Origin: SZUA-229 sp964531165
GTDB taxonomy: Bacteria; Pseudomonadota; Gammaproteobacteria; SZUA-229
Direction of reading: 5' to 3'
Assembly: GCA_964531165.1 (NCBI GenBank)
Contig: CAZHEA010000007.1
Location: 1 to 64,000, forward strand
Length of the DNA: 64,000 nucleotides
Shown here piece after piece: positions 8,081 through 17,115 of the stretch. The first letter of the stretch is position 1. Every line of letters starts with the position of its first letter. The notes beneath the pieces were generated by a model. That model was not told the DNA's origin. It did no database searches and worked only from the letters and a program-made list of their open reading frames with translations. The position numbers were made by a program, and so were the translations under genes.

Positions 8081-9436
8081 ATGTTTGGATGTAAAAAGAA
8101 TATGAGTCGCTGGTTGTTAATCGCATTACTGTTTGTTTCTATGCAACTAATTGCGGCGGAAGAAGAAAGTTCAGTGAACAAAAATTTTGCACAGGGTATT
8201 AGTTATTTTAAGCAGGCTAATTATAGCAGTGCAGTTAAAAAGTTCGAGTTGGCACGTCAACAGGGAAATCGCAGTACCGCACTCTATTACAATCTGGGAA
8301 GTGCGTATTATAAATTAGAGCAGTATAAAAATGCCGAACGTTATTTTAGTGCGTTGATTAAGCAACCGAAGATGAAATCTCTGGCCGAGTACAATCTGGG
8401 TCTGATCGCGGTTAAACAAAAAGATTCGCTAACCGCTAAAAAATATTTCCAGTCGATTGTAAAAACCAGCCGGGATAAAAAAGTGGTATATCTGGCCAGT
8501 CAGCAGTTATCATCATTAGATAGCAAAAGTCTGCCACAAAAAAAATTATCATCAAAAAAAACCAGGGGTTCAGTCTATCTGAGTGGTAGTCTGGGCTATG
8601 ACAGTAATATTAATTTCGCGCCTGTAGATATAGGTTCGGAAGAGTCAGGTATGTTTTTTGATGCGTTGTTATCGGCAGACTATTTGTTTTCCGGTAAGTC
8701 TACTGATGGCTGGAGTGTTGAGGGTCTGTTATATACGATTCGTTACGAAGATACAGGTAACCCTTTAATTCCAAAGGGTGCATTTGATCAGGACGAATAT
8801 GGTGTCAGTTTGAAGAAAACTCAGAAATTAGCCGGTTGGAATACTCATTTCAAACTGGGTTTAGATAAGCTAACCTATGGGGCGAGAGACTATCAGTCAA
8901 TTCTTAAGCTGGAAGCCCGAGGCCGGCATAGACTTTCAAACACAGACAGAGTTTACTTGCGTTATCGCTATGAAGATATTAGTAGCGACGATGTGGTGTT
9001 TGATTATACCGAAGGCTGGCGTCAGAAAATCAGAGGCGAGTTTCGTCGTTATCATAAAAATAATTATTTTCAGCTTTATTATGAACTGGAGTTGAATGAC
9101 AGAAATGATCTGGTCAGAGTTGATGCCGTTGATGGCAGTATTAGTGAGTTTAGTTATTCACCTACCCGTCATACATTACGTGGAAAATATAATTTAAAAT
9201 TAAATACCAAATGGGATCTAACCGCCGATCTTGCCTATCGCAAGAGTGATTATCCTTCAACCAGTACTCAAAATCGTAATGATGATCGTTGGAAAGCTAT
9301 AGCTTCTGCAAATTATAAACTTGATAAAACAATGAAGTTAAAGCTTAAGCTGGAGTATACGGACAATGCATCATCAGATGATTTATATGTTTATGACCGG
9401 CAGGTTGTTGCGGTTAGTCTGAATAAATTGTTTTAA
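8081..9436 (+). CDS. TPR protein with C-terminal outer-membrane beta-barrel-like domain
   Basis: 451 residues from ATG 8081, giving a normal signal peptide (core LLIALLFVSMQLIA, cleavage near IAAEEE); ATG 8054 and ATG 8102 are alternatives. Tetratricopeptide repeats follow (ALYYNLGSAYYKLEQYKNAE and SLAEYNLGLIAVKQKDSLTAK). From about residue 165 onward the sequence alternates polar and hydrophobic residues, starts with SVYLSGSLGYDSNINFAP and ends in VAVSLNKLF with a terminal Phe, as in outer-membrane barrels. The TPR-plus-barrel layout recalls Slam/DUF560-like proteins, but I cannot assign it firmly. It follows the sigma operon after a hairpin and may be a target of that sigma factor. Confidence 0.7.
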   Translation: MFGCKKNMSRWLLIALLFVSMQLIAAEEESSVNKNFAQGISYFKQANYSSAVKKFELARQQGNRSTALYYNLGSAYYKLEQYKNAERYFSALIKQPKMKSLAEYNLGLIAVKQKDSLTAKKYFQSIVKTSRDKKVVYLASQQLSSLDSKSLPQKKLSSKKTRGSVYLSGSLGYDSNINFAPVDIGSEESGMFFDALLSADYLFSGKSTDGWSVEGLLYTIRYEDTGNPLIPKGAFDQDEYGVSLKKTQKLAGWNTHFKLGLDKLTYGARDYQSILKLEARGRHRLSNTDRVYLRYRYEDISSDDVVFDYTEGWRQKIRGEFRRYHKNNYFQLYYELELNDRNDLVRVDAVDGSISEFSYSPTRHTLRGKYNLKLNTKWDLTADLAYRKSDYPSTSTQNRNDDRWKAIASANYKLDKTMKLKLKLEYTDNASSDDLYVYDRQVVAVSLNKLF

Positions 9437-9489
9437 AGAGAACCGGCTGAGACCGGCTACTAAATATATCCCGGTTTATTTTGTCCCTA

Positions 9490-9518
9490 TTAGCCATTCG
9501 CACTCAGCGAGTGGCTAA
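9490..9518. terminator. Hairpin between convergent genes
   Basis: TTAGCCATTCGC (9490-9501) pairs with GCGAGTGGCTAA (9507-9518) with one wobble and a five-base loop. It lies between the convergent TPR/barrel and DUF4124 genes. T runs are short on both sides, so termination is plausible but not certain. Confidence 0.45.
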
Positions 9519-9663
9519 AAAATACACGATGACCATTAATATGGGAAATGGCACTGAATTGGTTTATGACAGAGTATGAAGAGCGACTGACGGATTATAT
9601 TTAATCCGGGCAGTTGCACAGAATTGATGCCCCAACTTTTTAGCCAGTCTGCTTTGGTTAGCG

Positions 9664-10143
9664 TTATTTACAGCTTTTAGAGAGCGTGGCTTTGCTTTTG
9701 GTAATACGCGCCTGTTTCTCTTTGTCAGACAGATAGGTTATATTTCCATCAGCATCTTTGCTTCTAATTCGTCCACGGGATTCCATAGATGCCAGGTTGT
9801 TACGAATTTGTTCGCAGTCTGCCATGCGTTGTTTCTTTTCAGCACGGGTTTCTTTTTCTTCCTCAGGTTCATCCTCTTCTGCTTTAGGTGACTTGGCGGT
9901 CTGGGTGTCACTACTTTTAAAGCTTGGACGTTTATAGGATGATGTATCTTTAGGAGCATATTGCTGCACTTTCATTCTTTCAGAAGATGTGTTGGCAGGG
10001 CGCTGCTGAGAATAATGCACGTTTCCTTCATCATCTACCCACTTATATATGCCTGCATTGCATACTGAAACCAGTAGCATCAGTGTGCTAATAAATATAA
10101 TTTGACGGATGAAGTGCTTAAAATGTAGCTGATTTAAAATCAT
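9664..10143 (-). CDS. Exported DUF4124-domain protein
   Basis: 159 residues. A signal peptide (about 10-30) is followed by the DUF4124 signature IYKWVDDEGNVHYSQQRP (about 32-49), then a Lys/Glu-rich low-complexity linker, and a C-terminal segment with Cys109 and Cys158 that may form a disulfide. DUF4124 proteins are common periplasmic or cell-surface proteins of gammaproteobacteria with no established activity. It is transcribed towards the TPR/barrel gene and seems monocistronic. Confidence 0.8.
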   Translation of the reverse strand: MILNQLHFKHFIRQIIFISTLMLLVSVCNAGIYKWVDDEGNVHYSQQRPANTSSERMKVQQYAPKDTSSYKRPSFKSSDTQTAKSPKAEEDEPEEEKETRAEKKQRMADCEQIRNNLASMESRGRIRSKDADGNITYLSDKEKQARITKSKATLSKSCK

Positions 10144-10483
10144 AGTGATTCACTTTTTATTGAAAATTAAAACCACGTTCTAAAGTTAAGTGGTGTGGTT
10201 TGATGCTATGCATTAATACTTTTGAGCTTTCGAGTATAAGTATCGAGCATGATATCTTCTTATTGTTTTTATACACCTTTAATAGAGAGGAATCAAAATT
10301 AGGTTATTAAAATGTGATTGTTTATTTTATGTTGTTTGTTGATTTTATAGTAGTTTTGCTTTGATTTGTACATTTCTACTGTGTCAAATCAACTATTCAA
10401 TCGATATATGACAACATAATCTTTGCATATAGCCAATTGCTTGGTACTATAACGCCTCCCTAGAGTCCGTATAAGTAAATGTT
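10144..10483. other. AT-rich divergent intergenic region
   Basis: 340 bp between the divergent DUF4124 and LysR-family genes. I see no open frame, RNA gene or strong hairpin. It must hold both promoters; LysR-type autoregulatory sites are expected but I cannot point to a convincing T-N11-A palindrome. Confidence 0.5.
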
Positions 10484-11383
10484 ATGGCAGATCGACGACT
10501 AAAAGTATTTCATACGGTAGCCAAGCTACTGAACTTTACCAAGGCAGCGGATGCTCTACATATGACTCAACCGGCGGTGACATTTCAAATTCGTCAGTTA
10601 GAAGAATATTTTAACACCCGTTTATTTGACCGTACACATAACCGTGTCAGCCTCACTGAAGCGGGCCTGCGAGTGTATAGTTTCTCTGGCCGTATCTTTG
10701 AACTCTATGATGAGATGGAGCATTCAATACGTGAGATGACCGGTGATGTTAGTGGTGTCGTTACCCTTGGGGCGAGTACCACCATTGCTGAATATATGTT
10801 GCCGTTTTTGCTGGGTGACTTTAAAGCTAAAAACCCGGAAGTAAATATTCGCCTGAAAGTATCTAATACCGATGGTATTGTTTCGATGGTGGAAAACAAT
10901 ATTATTGATCTGGGTATAGTTGAAGCATCGGTCAGTAATAAAAATTTACAGGTTGATGTCTGTCGTATGGATCAGCTGGTCGCGATTATGCCACCTGATC
11001 ATGCGTTGGCAAATAATGAAACCATAGCTGCGCAGGAAATTGTATCGCACCCTTTTATCTGTCGCGAAGAGGGTTCGGGCACCCGTGAAGTGATTGCCGA
11101 GTATTTACTGGAAACCGGCATTAAAGACGAGCCTAATATCTGTCTTGAGTTAGGTAGCCCGGAATCAATTAAGAGTGCTGTAGAAGCTGGAATGGGTATT
11201 TCTATCATGTCCCTGTCAACGGTGCAGAAAGAAATTAAGCTTAATACCTTAAAGGTAATTCCACTGGACCCACCACTGGAGCGTCCATTCTCATTTGTTC
11301 ATCAGCGCCATAAGTTTAAAGTGCGGGCAATGGAAGAGTTACTTGAATTTGCCAAGCAGTATTGCCAGTCACACCCGAAATAG
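10484..11383 (+). CDS. LysR-family transcriptional regulator
   Basis: 299 residues, the usual LysR length. The N-terminal winged helix-turn-helix is at about 3-62 with the recognition segment MTQPAVTFQIRQLEEYFNTRLFDR. The effector domain begins near residue 90 (VVTLGASTTIAEYMLPFLL) and has the usual two subdomains. The GSGTREVIAEYL segment near 193 is typical of the CysB/CbbR-like branch. The target is unknown. The downstream genes begin 136 bp later and may be an independent unit. Confidence 0.9.
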   Translation: MADRRLKVFHTVAKLLNFTKAADALHMTQPAVTFQIRQLEEYFNTRLFDRTHNRVSLTEAGLRVYSFSGRIFELYDEMEHSIREMTGDVSGVVTLGASTTIAEYMLPFLLGDFKAKNPEVNIRLKVSNTDGIVSMVENNIIDLGIVEASVSNKNLQVDVCRMDQLVAIMPPDHALANNETIAAQEIVSHPFICREEGSGTREVIAEYLLETGIKDEPNICLELGSPESIKSAVEAGMGISIMSLSTVQKEIKLNTLKVIPLDPPLERPFSFVHQRHKFKVRAMEELLEFAKQYCQSHPK

Positions 11384-11519
11384 TTCGCTTAGTGTTAGTG
11401 TGACGTTGTATTTATTCAGTGCAAAGTTACGCTAATCTAAGCATTTAGCTGATTCTCAAAGTAAAACCTGCACAACTTTCCTGTTACAATAAAAAAATTA
11501 AATATTCAGGAGTGCAATT

Positions 11520-11882
11520 TTGAACCCTTCATCCCAGTCTTTAGCTGATATTTTCAACGACCTACCTGAGAAAGATCAAACTACGTTATTTGAATTCGCT
11601 GAATTTTTAAAATCTCGTGCACCCGCTCCTATATCAAAAATAACGGAACCATTGGGTATTCTCAGACCGGAAGAAGAAAGTGTGGTTGCGGCCATTAAAC
11701 GCCTGAAGAAAAACTATCCGATGATTCCACAAAAAACATTATTAAATGAAACATCTGAATTTATGATGCAACACATGATGCAGGGTAAAAAGGCAAAAGA
11801 TGTTATCGATGAAATGGAGATGCTTTTTGAAAACAAGTTTCAAATGTCAATGGGTACAACTCAGTCAGGCGATACACAGTGA
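11520..11882 (+). CDS. Small hypothetical protein with TTG start
   Basis: 120 residues. The start is TTG at 11520, supported by AGGAG at 11508-11512, seven nt upstream; no ATG fits. The N-terminal 35 residues (LADIFNDLPEKDQTTLFEFAEFL) resemble small proteins with a DUF2281-like helical start. A Met-rich helix (MMQHMMQGKKAKDVIDEMEMLF) is near the C-terminus. No signal peptide or membrane segment. Its stop overlaps the GTG start of the downstream permease by 4 bp, so the two are translationally coupled. Confidence 0.7.
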   Translation: MNPSSQSLADIFNDLPEKDQTTLFEFAEFLKSRAPAPISKITEPLGILRPEEESVVAAIKRLKKNYPMIPQKTLLNETSEFMMQHMMQGKKAKDVIDEMEMLFENKFQMSMGTTQSGDTQ

Positions 11883-12937
11883 TTGATGTATTACGCGGTT
11901 GGTATAACAAGCATTTTTCAGATCCGCAGGCGGTTATTCTTGCATTAATGCTGATATTTGGTTTTATGCTAATAGCTTTTATGGGAAATGTATTAACACC
12001 GGTCATTGCAGCGGTAGTGATTGCCTATGTGCTTGAAGGTGTAGTACGTAAACTCTGCCATTTCAAAATTCCACGTTTATTATCAGTCACAATTGTTGTT
12101 GTTGGTTTTGTGGTTTTACTATTGATATTAATGCTCGGCTTGTCGCCATTAATTTATCAACAGTTATCGCAATTTTTTACCGAGTTTCCCAATATGCTAA
12201 GCAAAGGGCAGACCTTATTAATTAGCCTGCCGGAAGATTATCCGTTTATTTCCGAGTCACAGATAGAAGATATCGTTTCATTGATTAATACAGAATTAGC
12301 CTCTGCGGGGCAGGTGGTCGTTTCGCGTTCATTATCTTCAGTGGTTAATTTATTTACGCTAATGGTGTATATGGTGGTAGTGCCATTACTGGTATTTTTC
12401 TTTCTCAAAGATAAGCAAAGTATTTTACAGTGGTTATGCCATTTTTTGCCTCAGGAAGATGGTCTGGTTACTAAAGTCTGGCAGGATGTAGATAGAAAAA
12501 TCGGTAGTTATATTCGCGGTAAATTACTTGAAATTGTGGTGGTGGGTATTGCTACTTATATCCCTTTAAAAATACTCGGCTTACAATATGCGGCGTTGCT
12601 TTGTCTGTTTGTTGGCCTGTCGGTTATTATTCCTTATGTGGGAGCGATAGCTGTCACCATTCCAGTTGCAATACTGGCTTATTTTCAGTTTGGGTTCGGT
12701 TATGAGTTTTTATACATTATGCTGGCCTATTTGGTTGTGCAGTTTTTAGATGGCAATATTTTAGTACCATTATTGTTTTCCGAGGCGGTAGATATGCACC
12801 CGGCGGCAATCATTATTGCAGTGCTGGTATTCGGTGCATTATGGGGGGTGTGGGGTGTATTCTTTGCGATTCCATTAGCGGCATTAATTCAGGCGGTGAT
12901 TACGGCGTGGCCTATGCCTGACAGGGCTGTTGAGTAA
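11879..12937 (+). CDS. AI-2E-family transporter (PerM-like)
   Basis: 352 residues, starting at a GTG that overlaps the stop of the small upstream gene. Hydrophobic segments lie near 15-50, 55-85, 150-175 and 205-335, matching the AI-2E/PerM family. The typical motif VGLSVIIPYVGAI occurs near 245 and LDGNILVPLLFSEAVDMHP near 290. Members export small molecules, cations or autoinducer-2; the substrate cannot be inferred here. The coupled small protein may be a regulator or assembly partner. Confidence 0.87.
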   Translation: MIDVLRGWYNKHFSDPQAVILALMLIFGFMLIAFMGNVLTPVIAAVVIAYVLEGVVRKLCHFKIPRLLSVTIVVVGFVVLLLILMLGLSPLIYQQLSQFFTEFPNMLSKGQTLLISLPEDYPFISESQIEDIVSLINTELASAGQVVVSRSLSSVVNLFTLMVYMVVVPLLVFFFLKDKQSILQWLCHFLPQEDGLVTKVWQDVDRKIGSYIRGKLLEIVVVGIATYIPLKILGLQYAALLCLFVGLSVIIPYVGAIAVTIPVAILAYFQFGFGYEFLYIMLAYLVVQFLDGNILVPLLFSEAVDMHPAAIIIAVLVFGALWGVWGVFFAIPLAALIQAVITAWPMPDRAVE

Positions 12938-13195
12938 ATGCTTTGCGGTTATTTAGTGCGAGACAGGCAATTAAAATAAAATTATTGATGAGCTAAATGT
13001 GCAGCGTAATTGTTGCTGGGGCAGGTATCTGGAGCTATTTAATTTCGCCTCTAAAGCATACCGCGATGATAGTGAGCTTAGTAAACTAAGCTATTTCATC
13101 TGTAGGTTCGACGTCATTCGAACCAATTCCGTGGGTTTACTTTGTTGTGTGAATAAATTTGCACATACATGTTTTACGGGCATTCGGGAGGCGAG

Positions 13196-13960
13196 TTACA
13201 ATCGTTTTTTTATTCGCTTTTTTTGTTGTTTCAAGCGTCGCTGCCACCACATCCATAAACCACTCAAGCTTAAAAATATCATCAGTATAGCAACACCATC
13301 CATAACGTATACACCGAACTTTCCAAAGATGCGACCGCTGTGAATGTCCAGAATAATTCGCTCTAGTGGTAAACCTTCGCCCCGGTATTGTTTAAGTAAA
13401 TCCTGTTTTAAGTTTTCACCTGGCTGAATGTGTGGTGACCATGTCATCTGTATGGGGGCAATGGCCTGCCAGTTAATAATATCTTCATCAGCCTGCCACA
13501 TACTCTGATCCATCATTTTTATAATGGCTTTGTTTTCGAGCATGCCGACGTGTTCTATTTCAGTGTTTTGTGCCAGCGGGTAACGATCAATTAGTTCACC
13601 GTCGCGGCTGAGCAAAATAACATCGCGGGACAATACCAGTATGATAATTTCACCTGCATTGGTCACGCCTCTAATCTGTTGTTTATCGTTGAGAAGTTTT
13701 TTATTGTCGAAATAAATTTGTTGATCGAGCTGGGTGAAAATATGTTTTTGCGTTCGATAACTGATAGCTGCTTGTTGCGGGTTAATTTCATACAGGCTAA
13801 GCACCAGCGCATTATTGATTTTAGTTTTGTTGAGTTGTAAACCGTCAGTGTGATTAAGCATAATGCCGGTCACGGCCAGTAATATAATAAACAGTACCAG
13901 TAGCAGGCCAAATCGCCTGTGCCATAAAAACGCCGGAAATTTCTTTTTATGGCGGGTCAT
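13196..13960 (-). CDS. PepSY-associated TM-helix protein
   Basis: 254 residues. The N-terminus WHRRFGLLLVLFIILLAVTG (about 13-32) followed by MLNHT is the classical PepSY_TM start. A periplasmic PepSY-like region follows, and a second transmembrane helix near 222-240 is followed by a very basic tail. PepSY membrane proteins often act as flavin- or haem-linked electron carriers with iron uptake systems. Its start overlaps the stop of the FMN-binding gene by 4 bp, so it is translationally coupled to it in the order porin, FMN protein, PepSY. Confidence 0.85.
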   Translation of the reverse strand: MTRHKKKFPAFLWHRRFGLLLVLFIILLAVTGIMLNHTDGLQLNKTKINNALVLSLYEINPQQAAISYRTQKHIFTQLDQQIYFDNKKLLNDKQQIRGVTNAGEIIILVLSRDVILLSRDGELIDRYPLAQNTEIEHVGMLENKAIIKMMDQSMWQADEDIINWQAIAPIQMTWSPHIQPGENLKQDLLKQYRGEGLPLERIILDIHSGRIFGKFGVYVMDGVAILMIFLSLSGLWMWWQRRLKQQKKRIKKRL

Positions 13961-14475
13961 TGTTTGGCACGCAGTTGTTGGTCGAGGTAAAGTGCAATGC
14001 GGGAAATTTTGGTAATGGCTCGTACTGAAAGTGTAGCACCTGAAATCCCATCTATGTGGCGATCCAGCTGTAAGTCATTATTTATGCTTGCCTGTAGAAA
14101 TTGTTTGGTGAAAAAGTCATGACGTATTTCATCGCCGCGGCTTTCACGAAACGCCAGAACTTTTATGCTTTCAAGTTTGCCGTGGTTGATAACAACGCCA
14201 ATGGTAATGGGTTTTTCTTTACCAATTTCATCTAATATCCAGGCGGTTTTTTGCTGCTGTTTCCAGTAGCGTAAACGCAGTTTTCTAAAATCATGTGCGA
14301 GAATTTGTTTAATATTTTCACGGTCAGTTTTGGTGAGCCAGAGTGCTTTGGCTTTAGGTTGATTCTCTGCAAAGGCTAACTGGATAAATGCATCAGGCTG
14401 AAGATACTGACCACCAGCGTAAGCCGGTAGTTGTAAGCAGCACAGAACAATAAAAATAAAGCGTGTAAAAATCAT
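13957..14475 (-). CDS. Periplasmic FMN-binding-domain protein
   Basis: 172 residues with a signal peptide (1-20, ending AYAGG). The C-terminal FMN-binding domain contains DGISGATLS (142-150), the SGAT-type sequence in which Thr148 would carry covalent FMN, as in NqrC/RnfG. ApbE attaches this flavin; an apbE homologue is at 50.6-51.5 kb. It is coupled to the PepSY membrane protein, suggesting a transmembrane electron path to a periplasmic acceptor such as Fe(III), which fits the Fur-like box upstream of the cluster. Confidence 0.87.
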   Translation of the reverse strand: MIFTRFIFIVLCCLQLPAYAGGQYLQPDAFIQLAFAENQPKAKALWLTKTDRENIKQILAHDFRKLRLRYWKQQQKTAWILDEIGKEKPITIGVVINHGKLESIKVLAFRESRGDEIRHDFFTKQFLQASINNDLQLDRHIDGISGATLSVRAITKISRIALYLDQQLRAKQ

Positions 14476-14554
14476 GGGGGCGCATCATACCAGTTGTTGG
14501 CGAAGTGAGAAACCTACGTGAGCATAATGCATTCGCAGGTTTCTCAGTCGGCAT

Positions 14555-15805
14555 TTAGAACTGGTAGCCGACTCCCAGCATAAAGCCATCGTCATCCGTG
14601 CCTGCCTTATCCAGTAACTGATAGTTTGCTTTCACAACCACATCTTCATGGGGCCAGTAGCTAAAGCCAAAATCGGTCTGATTGCGCTGTGTATCATTCG
14701 CGCTGTTAACCATATTATCCCAGCTGCTCTGGCGTGCATATATACCCCACTGAGACGTAAATTTGTAAGAGGGCTCTACATACCAGCCGCTTTGCTCGTC
14801 AGAGCCTAGGCTTTTCGGTCCGTTACCGCTTAAGTCCCAGCTCGCATACAGAGCGCGTAATGCAAACGGTCCGGTTAGCCAAACCGCATGAGTCTCCAAC
14901 AGGCTCGCACTTCCCGCAGCGGCATCGGTGCTTTGAGTAATATCACGTTGGTACTGCATAGTCGCGCCCAGTTCTACGCCTGCTGCACCCGTCCATTTCA
15001 GGCGTGCTGTGTAGGCAGGGTCCTGCATTGGCGCTTTGCTTACACTGGTACGACCACCACGAACAGTATAGTCATCGCCAACCTGTAAGCCGGAATGCAT
15101 GGCCAGATCATAGCTAAATGCGTCGCCAAAACGGCCGCTGAAGCTCACGCCACCTTCACGCCAGGTGGTGGGAATAATGTACTTTTCTACATTATTACGC
15201 TCAACACCGTAAAAAGTGGGTGGCTCGTGGGTTTCGTTAACCATTCCAACAGGGACCAGAATAATACCTGCACGGACTGAGTTATTGTCACTTACATCAA
15301 ATTCAAGAAAAGCCTGTTCCATGGAAACTTCGCCAGAGCCTTCACCTTCCGTTTTAACTTGTGAGTGCTCAATTTCCAGTTCTGACCAGAAGCGAATTTT
15401 GTCACTGAACTCATGACCCATGAATAAAATAAAGCGATGCAAGTTAATTATTTTGGTGCTGTCAGTGTTGATGTAATGCAGTTCACCATAACCACCAATC
15501 GTAGTATTGCCTTTAGAGCCATGAGTGCCAAAGGTTTTATCGCGTGCTGTTTCTGCGCTGCTATGACTGTGTGAAGATTGTTCACCTGACGTATTTTGAG
15601 TGGGAGATGTATTTATATTACCTGATTCAAGCATATCTGCTGTGGCTTCCAGACGCTCTAAAATAATTTTGTTTTCTGCTTTGAGGGCATCAAGCTGTAG
15701 TTGAAGACTGTCTGATTCTGCTGAAATGGCATTCGTTGATGCCAGTAATAGTGCGCTGGCAATGGCACTTTTTAAGGTAGATGATACAAATTTACGGCTT
15801 TTCAT
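14555..15805 (-). CDS. OprO/OprP-like outer-membrane porin
   Basis: 416 residues. Signal peptide 1-29 (LLLASTNAISAES), a short coiled-coil-like segment (QLQLDALKAENKIILERLEA) near 31-58, a Ser/His-rich linker (SSHSHSS), then a barrel starting NTTIGGYGELHYINTDS and ending YQF with a terminal Phe. The GGYGELHY block and DFGFSYWPHEDVVVKANYQL near the end are typical of phosphate/anion-type porins and of related porins in iron-limited regulons. It is first in the cluster, 79 bp upstream of the FMN-binding gene, and a Fur-like sequence lies 109 bp before its start. Confidence 0.88.
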   Translation of the reverse strand: MKSRKFVSSTLKSAIASALLLASTNAISAESDSLQLQLDALKAENKIILERLEATADMLESGNINTSPTQNTSGEQSSHSHSSAETARDKTFGTHGSKGNTTIGGYGELHYINTDSTKIINLHRFILFMGHEFSDKIRFWSELEIEHSQVKTEGEGSGEVSMEQAFLEFDVSDNNSVRAGIILVPVGMVNETHEPPTFYGVERNNVEKYIIPTTWREGGVSFSGRFGDAFSYDLAMHSGLQVGDDYTVRGGRTSVSKAPMQDPAYTARLKWTGAAGVELGATMQYQRDITQSTDAAAGSASLLETHAVWLTGPFALRALYASWDLSGNGPKSLGSDEQSGWYVEPSYKFTSQWGIYARQSSWDNMVNSANDTQRNQTDFGFSYWPHEDVVVKANYQLLDKAGTDDDGFMLGVGYQF

Positions 15806-15913
15806 GGGGAAATAGCTCCACTCTATATTATTGGGTGAGCCCAGTTATCAGCAAATCAATGTTGTGCTGATGGCCTGTTCTCTAAATCTGAGTGGAGTAT
15901 ACATGATGATGAT

Positions 15914-15932
15914 GCGAATGCAAATGATTCTC
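15914..15932 (-). promoter_or_regulatory. Fur-box-like operator
   Basis: The 19-mer GCGAATGCAAATGATTCTC matches the Fur consensus GATAATGATAATCATTATC at 13 of 19 positions, including the AATG and ATTCTC cores. It sits 109 bp upstream of the porin start. Iron repression of the porin-FMN-PepSY cluster is inferred. Confidence 0.55.
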
Positions 15933-16083
15933 ATATAGAAACACAGTAAAGTTGATAGAGATTAATACTTTTGTTTATTATGCAGAGGTAAAGAGCTGGG
16001 CGCTTAGCATGTAAAGAAGGCATGGACTGTTGATGCCCCTGTTAGAAAAAGAGGGGCCATTCCAGCCGGGAAAAATTTAAAAG

Positions 16084-16557
16084 TCATTCTGGTTTAACGT
16101 GTTTAGCTGCCGCCAGTACTTCTTCAACATGTCCCTTAACGCGTACTCCGAGCCACTGTTCTCTGAGTACACCGTTAGCATCGATTAAAAAAGTGCTGCG
16201 GACTATGCCCATATACTCACGGCCATAATTTTTCTTTAGCTGGATAACGCCAAATAAATTGCAGACGCTTTCATCCGCGTCGGAAAGTAAATCAAATGGA
16301 AACTCATGTTTACTTTTAAAGTTAGTGTGAACGCGCACTGAGTCGCGGGACACACCAACAACAACGGTTTTAGCGCGTTTAAATTTCGCATAGTGATCGC
16401 GAAAGTCCTGGCCTTCCTGGGTGCAACCCGGCGTGTTGTCTTTCGGGTAAAAATAAATAATGAGGTTTTTACCTTTAAAATCTTTCAGACAAAGTGTTTG
16501 TTCGCCCGTCGCCTGTGAACAGAAGGCGGGGACTTTTTTATTTAACGTTACAGGCAT
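16084..16557 (-). CDS. bcp: Atypical 2-Cys/1-Cys peroxiredoxin Bcp
   Basis: 157 residues, the usual Bcp length. The peroxidatic motif PKDNTPGCTQE places Cys45 exactly as in E. coli BCP. The resolving Cys50 of E. coli is Gln50 here, so the protein is either a 1-Cys enzyme or uses another Cys (Cys13, Cys23 or one near 97, VCNLFG). It reduces hydroperoxides using thioredoxin. The gene is 30 bp downstream of gcvR on the minus strand, as in many gammaproteobacteria. Confidence 0.92.
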   Translation of the reverse strand: MPVTLNKKVPAFCSQATGEQTLCLKDFKGKNLIIYFYPKDNTPGCTQEGQDFRDHYAKFKRAKTVVVGVSRDSVRVHTNFKSKHEFPFDLLSDADESVCNLFGVIQLKKNYGREYMGIVRSTFLIDANGVLREQWLGVRVKGHVEEVLAAAKHVKPE

Positions 16558-16587
16558 GATTATCTCGGTGAAAATATTTAAGGTTAT

Positions 16588-17115
16588 TTAATCAGCGGGT
16601 TTAAATTCCACGTCCATGCTGAGCTCATCGCAAAGCTCGCCAAAATCATTTTCCAGTTGTGTGATATCTAATTTATCTGGAATATCAACCCGCATATTTA
16701 CACTAAACATCGGTGTACCTGTATGCGGTGCATGGTTACTTGCAGTATGCATATTGACAATATTAATGCTGTGTTGAGAAAAGTAACGTGCGAGTTTATG
16801 CACAATCCCCGGATTATCCATGCCTTCTACAGTAACCTGATAACTGAGGTGGTTGTCATTGTTGCTGCGTCTGGTAGTCGGCTTAATCAGCAAATTTAAA
16901 TTCAGTGTTGCTGCCAATGAGTCTTTTTGCTGTTTGATTGAATCAATCGAAGACGCGCTACCGGTAACCAGCAGCATTACTACAAACTCACCGCCGAGTA
17001 CGCTCATGCGACTGTCTTCGACATTTAAACTGGCATTAAGTAAAACTTCGGTGAGTTCATTAACAATACCCGGGCGGTCGTCCCCAATGGCGGTAATAAC
17101 AAGTGACTGATTCAT
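16588..17115 (-). CDS. gcvR: Glycine cleavage system regulator GcvR (two ACT domains)
   Basis: 175 residues with two ACT domains, 5-75 (ITAIGDDRPGIVNELTEVL) and 91-170 (VTVEGMDNPGIVHKLARYF). In E. coli GcvR binds glycine and GcvA to repress the gcv operon. No gcv genes are in this window, so the regulatory partner is elsewhere. Adjacent bcp is the usual neighbour, which supports the call over other double-ACT proteins. Confidence 0.85.
   Translation of the reverse strand: MNQSLVITAIGDDRPGIVNELTEVLLNASLNVEDSRMSVLGGEFVVMLLVTGSASSIDSIKQQKDSLAATLNLNLLIKPTTRRSNNDNHLSYQVTVEGMDNPGIVHKLARYFSQHSINIVNMHTASNHAPHTGTPMFSVNMRVDIPDKLDITQLENDFGELCDELSMDVEFKPAD

Noticed and set aside
13074..13123. Two small palindromes (AGCTTAGT...ACTAAGCT and GGTTCGA...TCGAACC) as a PerM-gene terminator
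   Set aside because: They are short, far from the stop codon and not followed by a T run; too weak to call.
12999..13343. Plus-strand open frame of 114 codons after the PerM-like gene
   Set aside because: It runs into the convergent PepSY gene, has no ribosome binding site, and its composition looks like antisense of a real gene plus intergenic palindromes.
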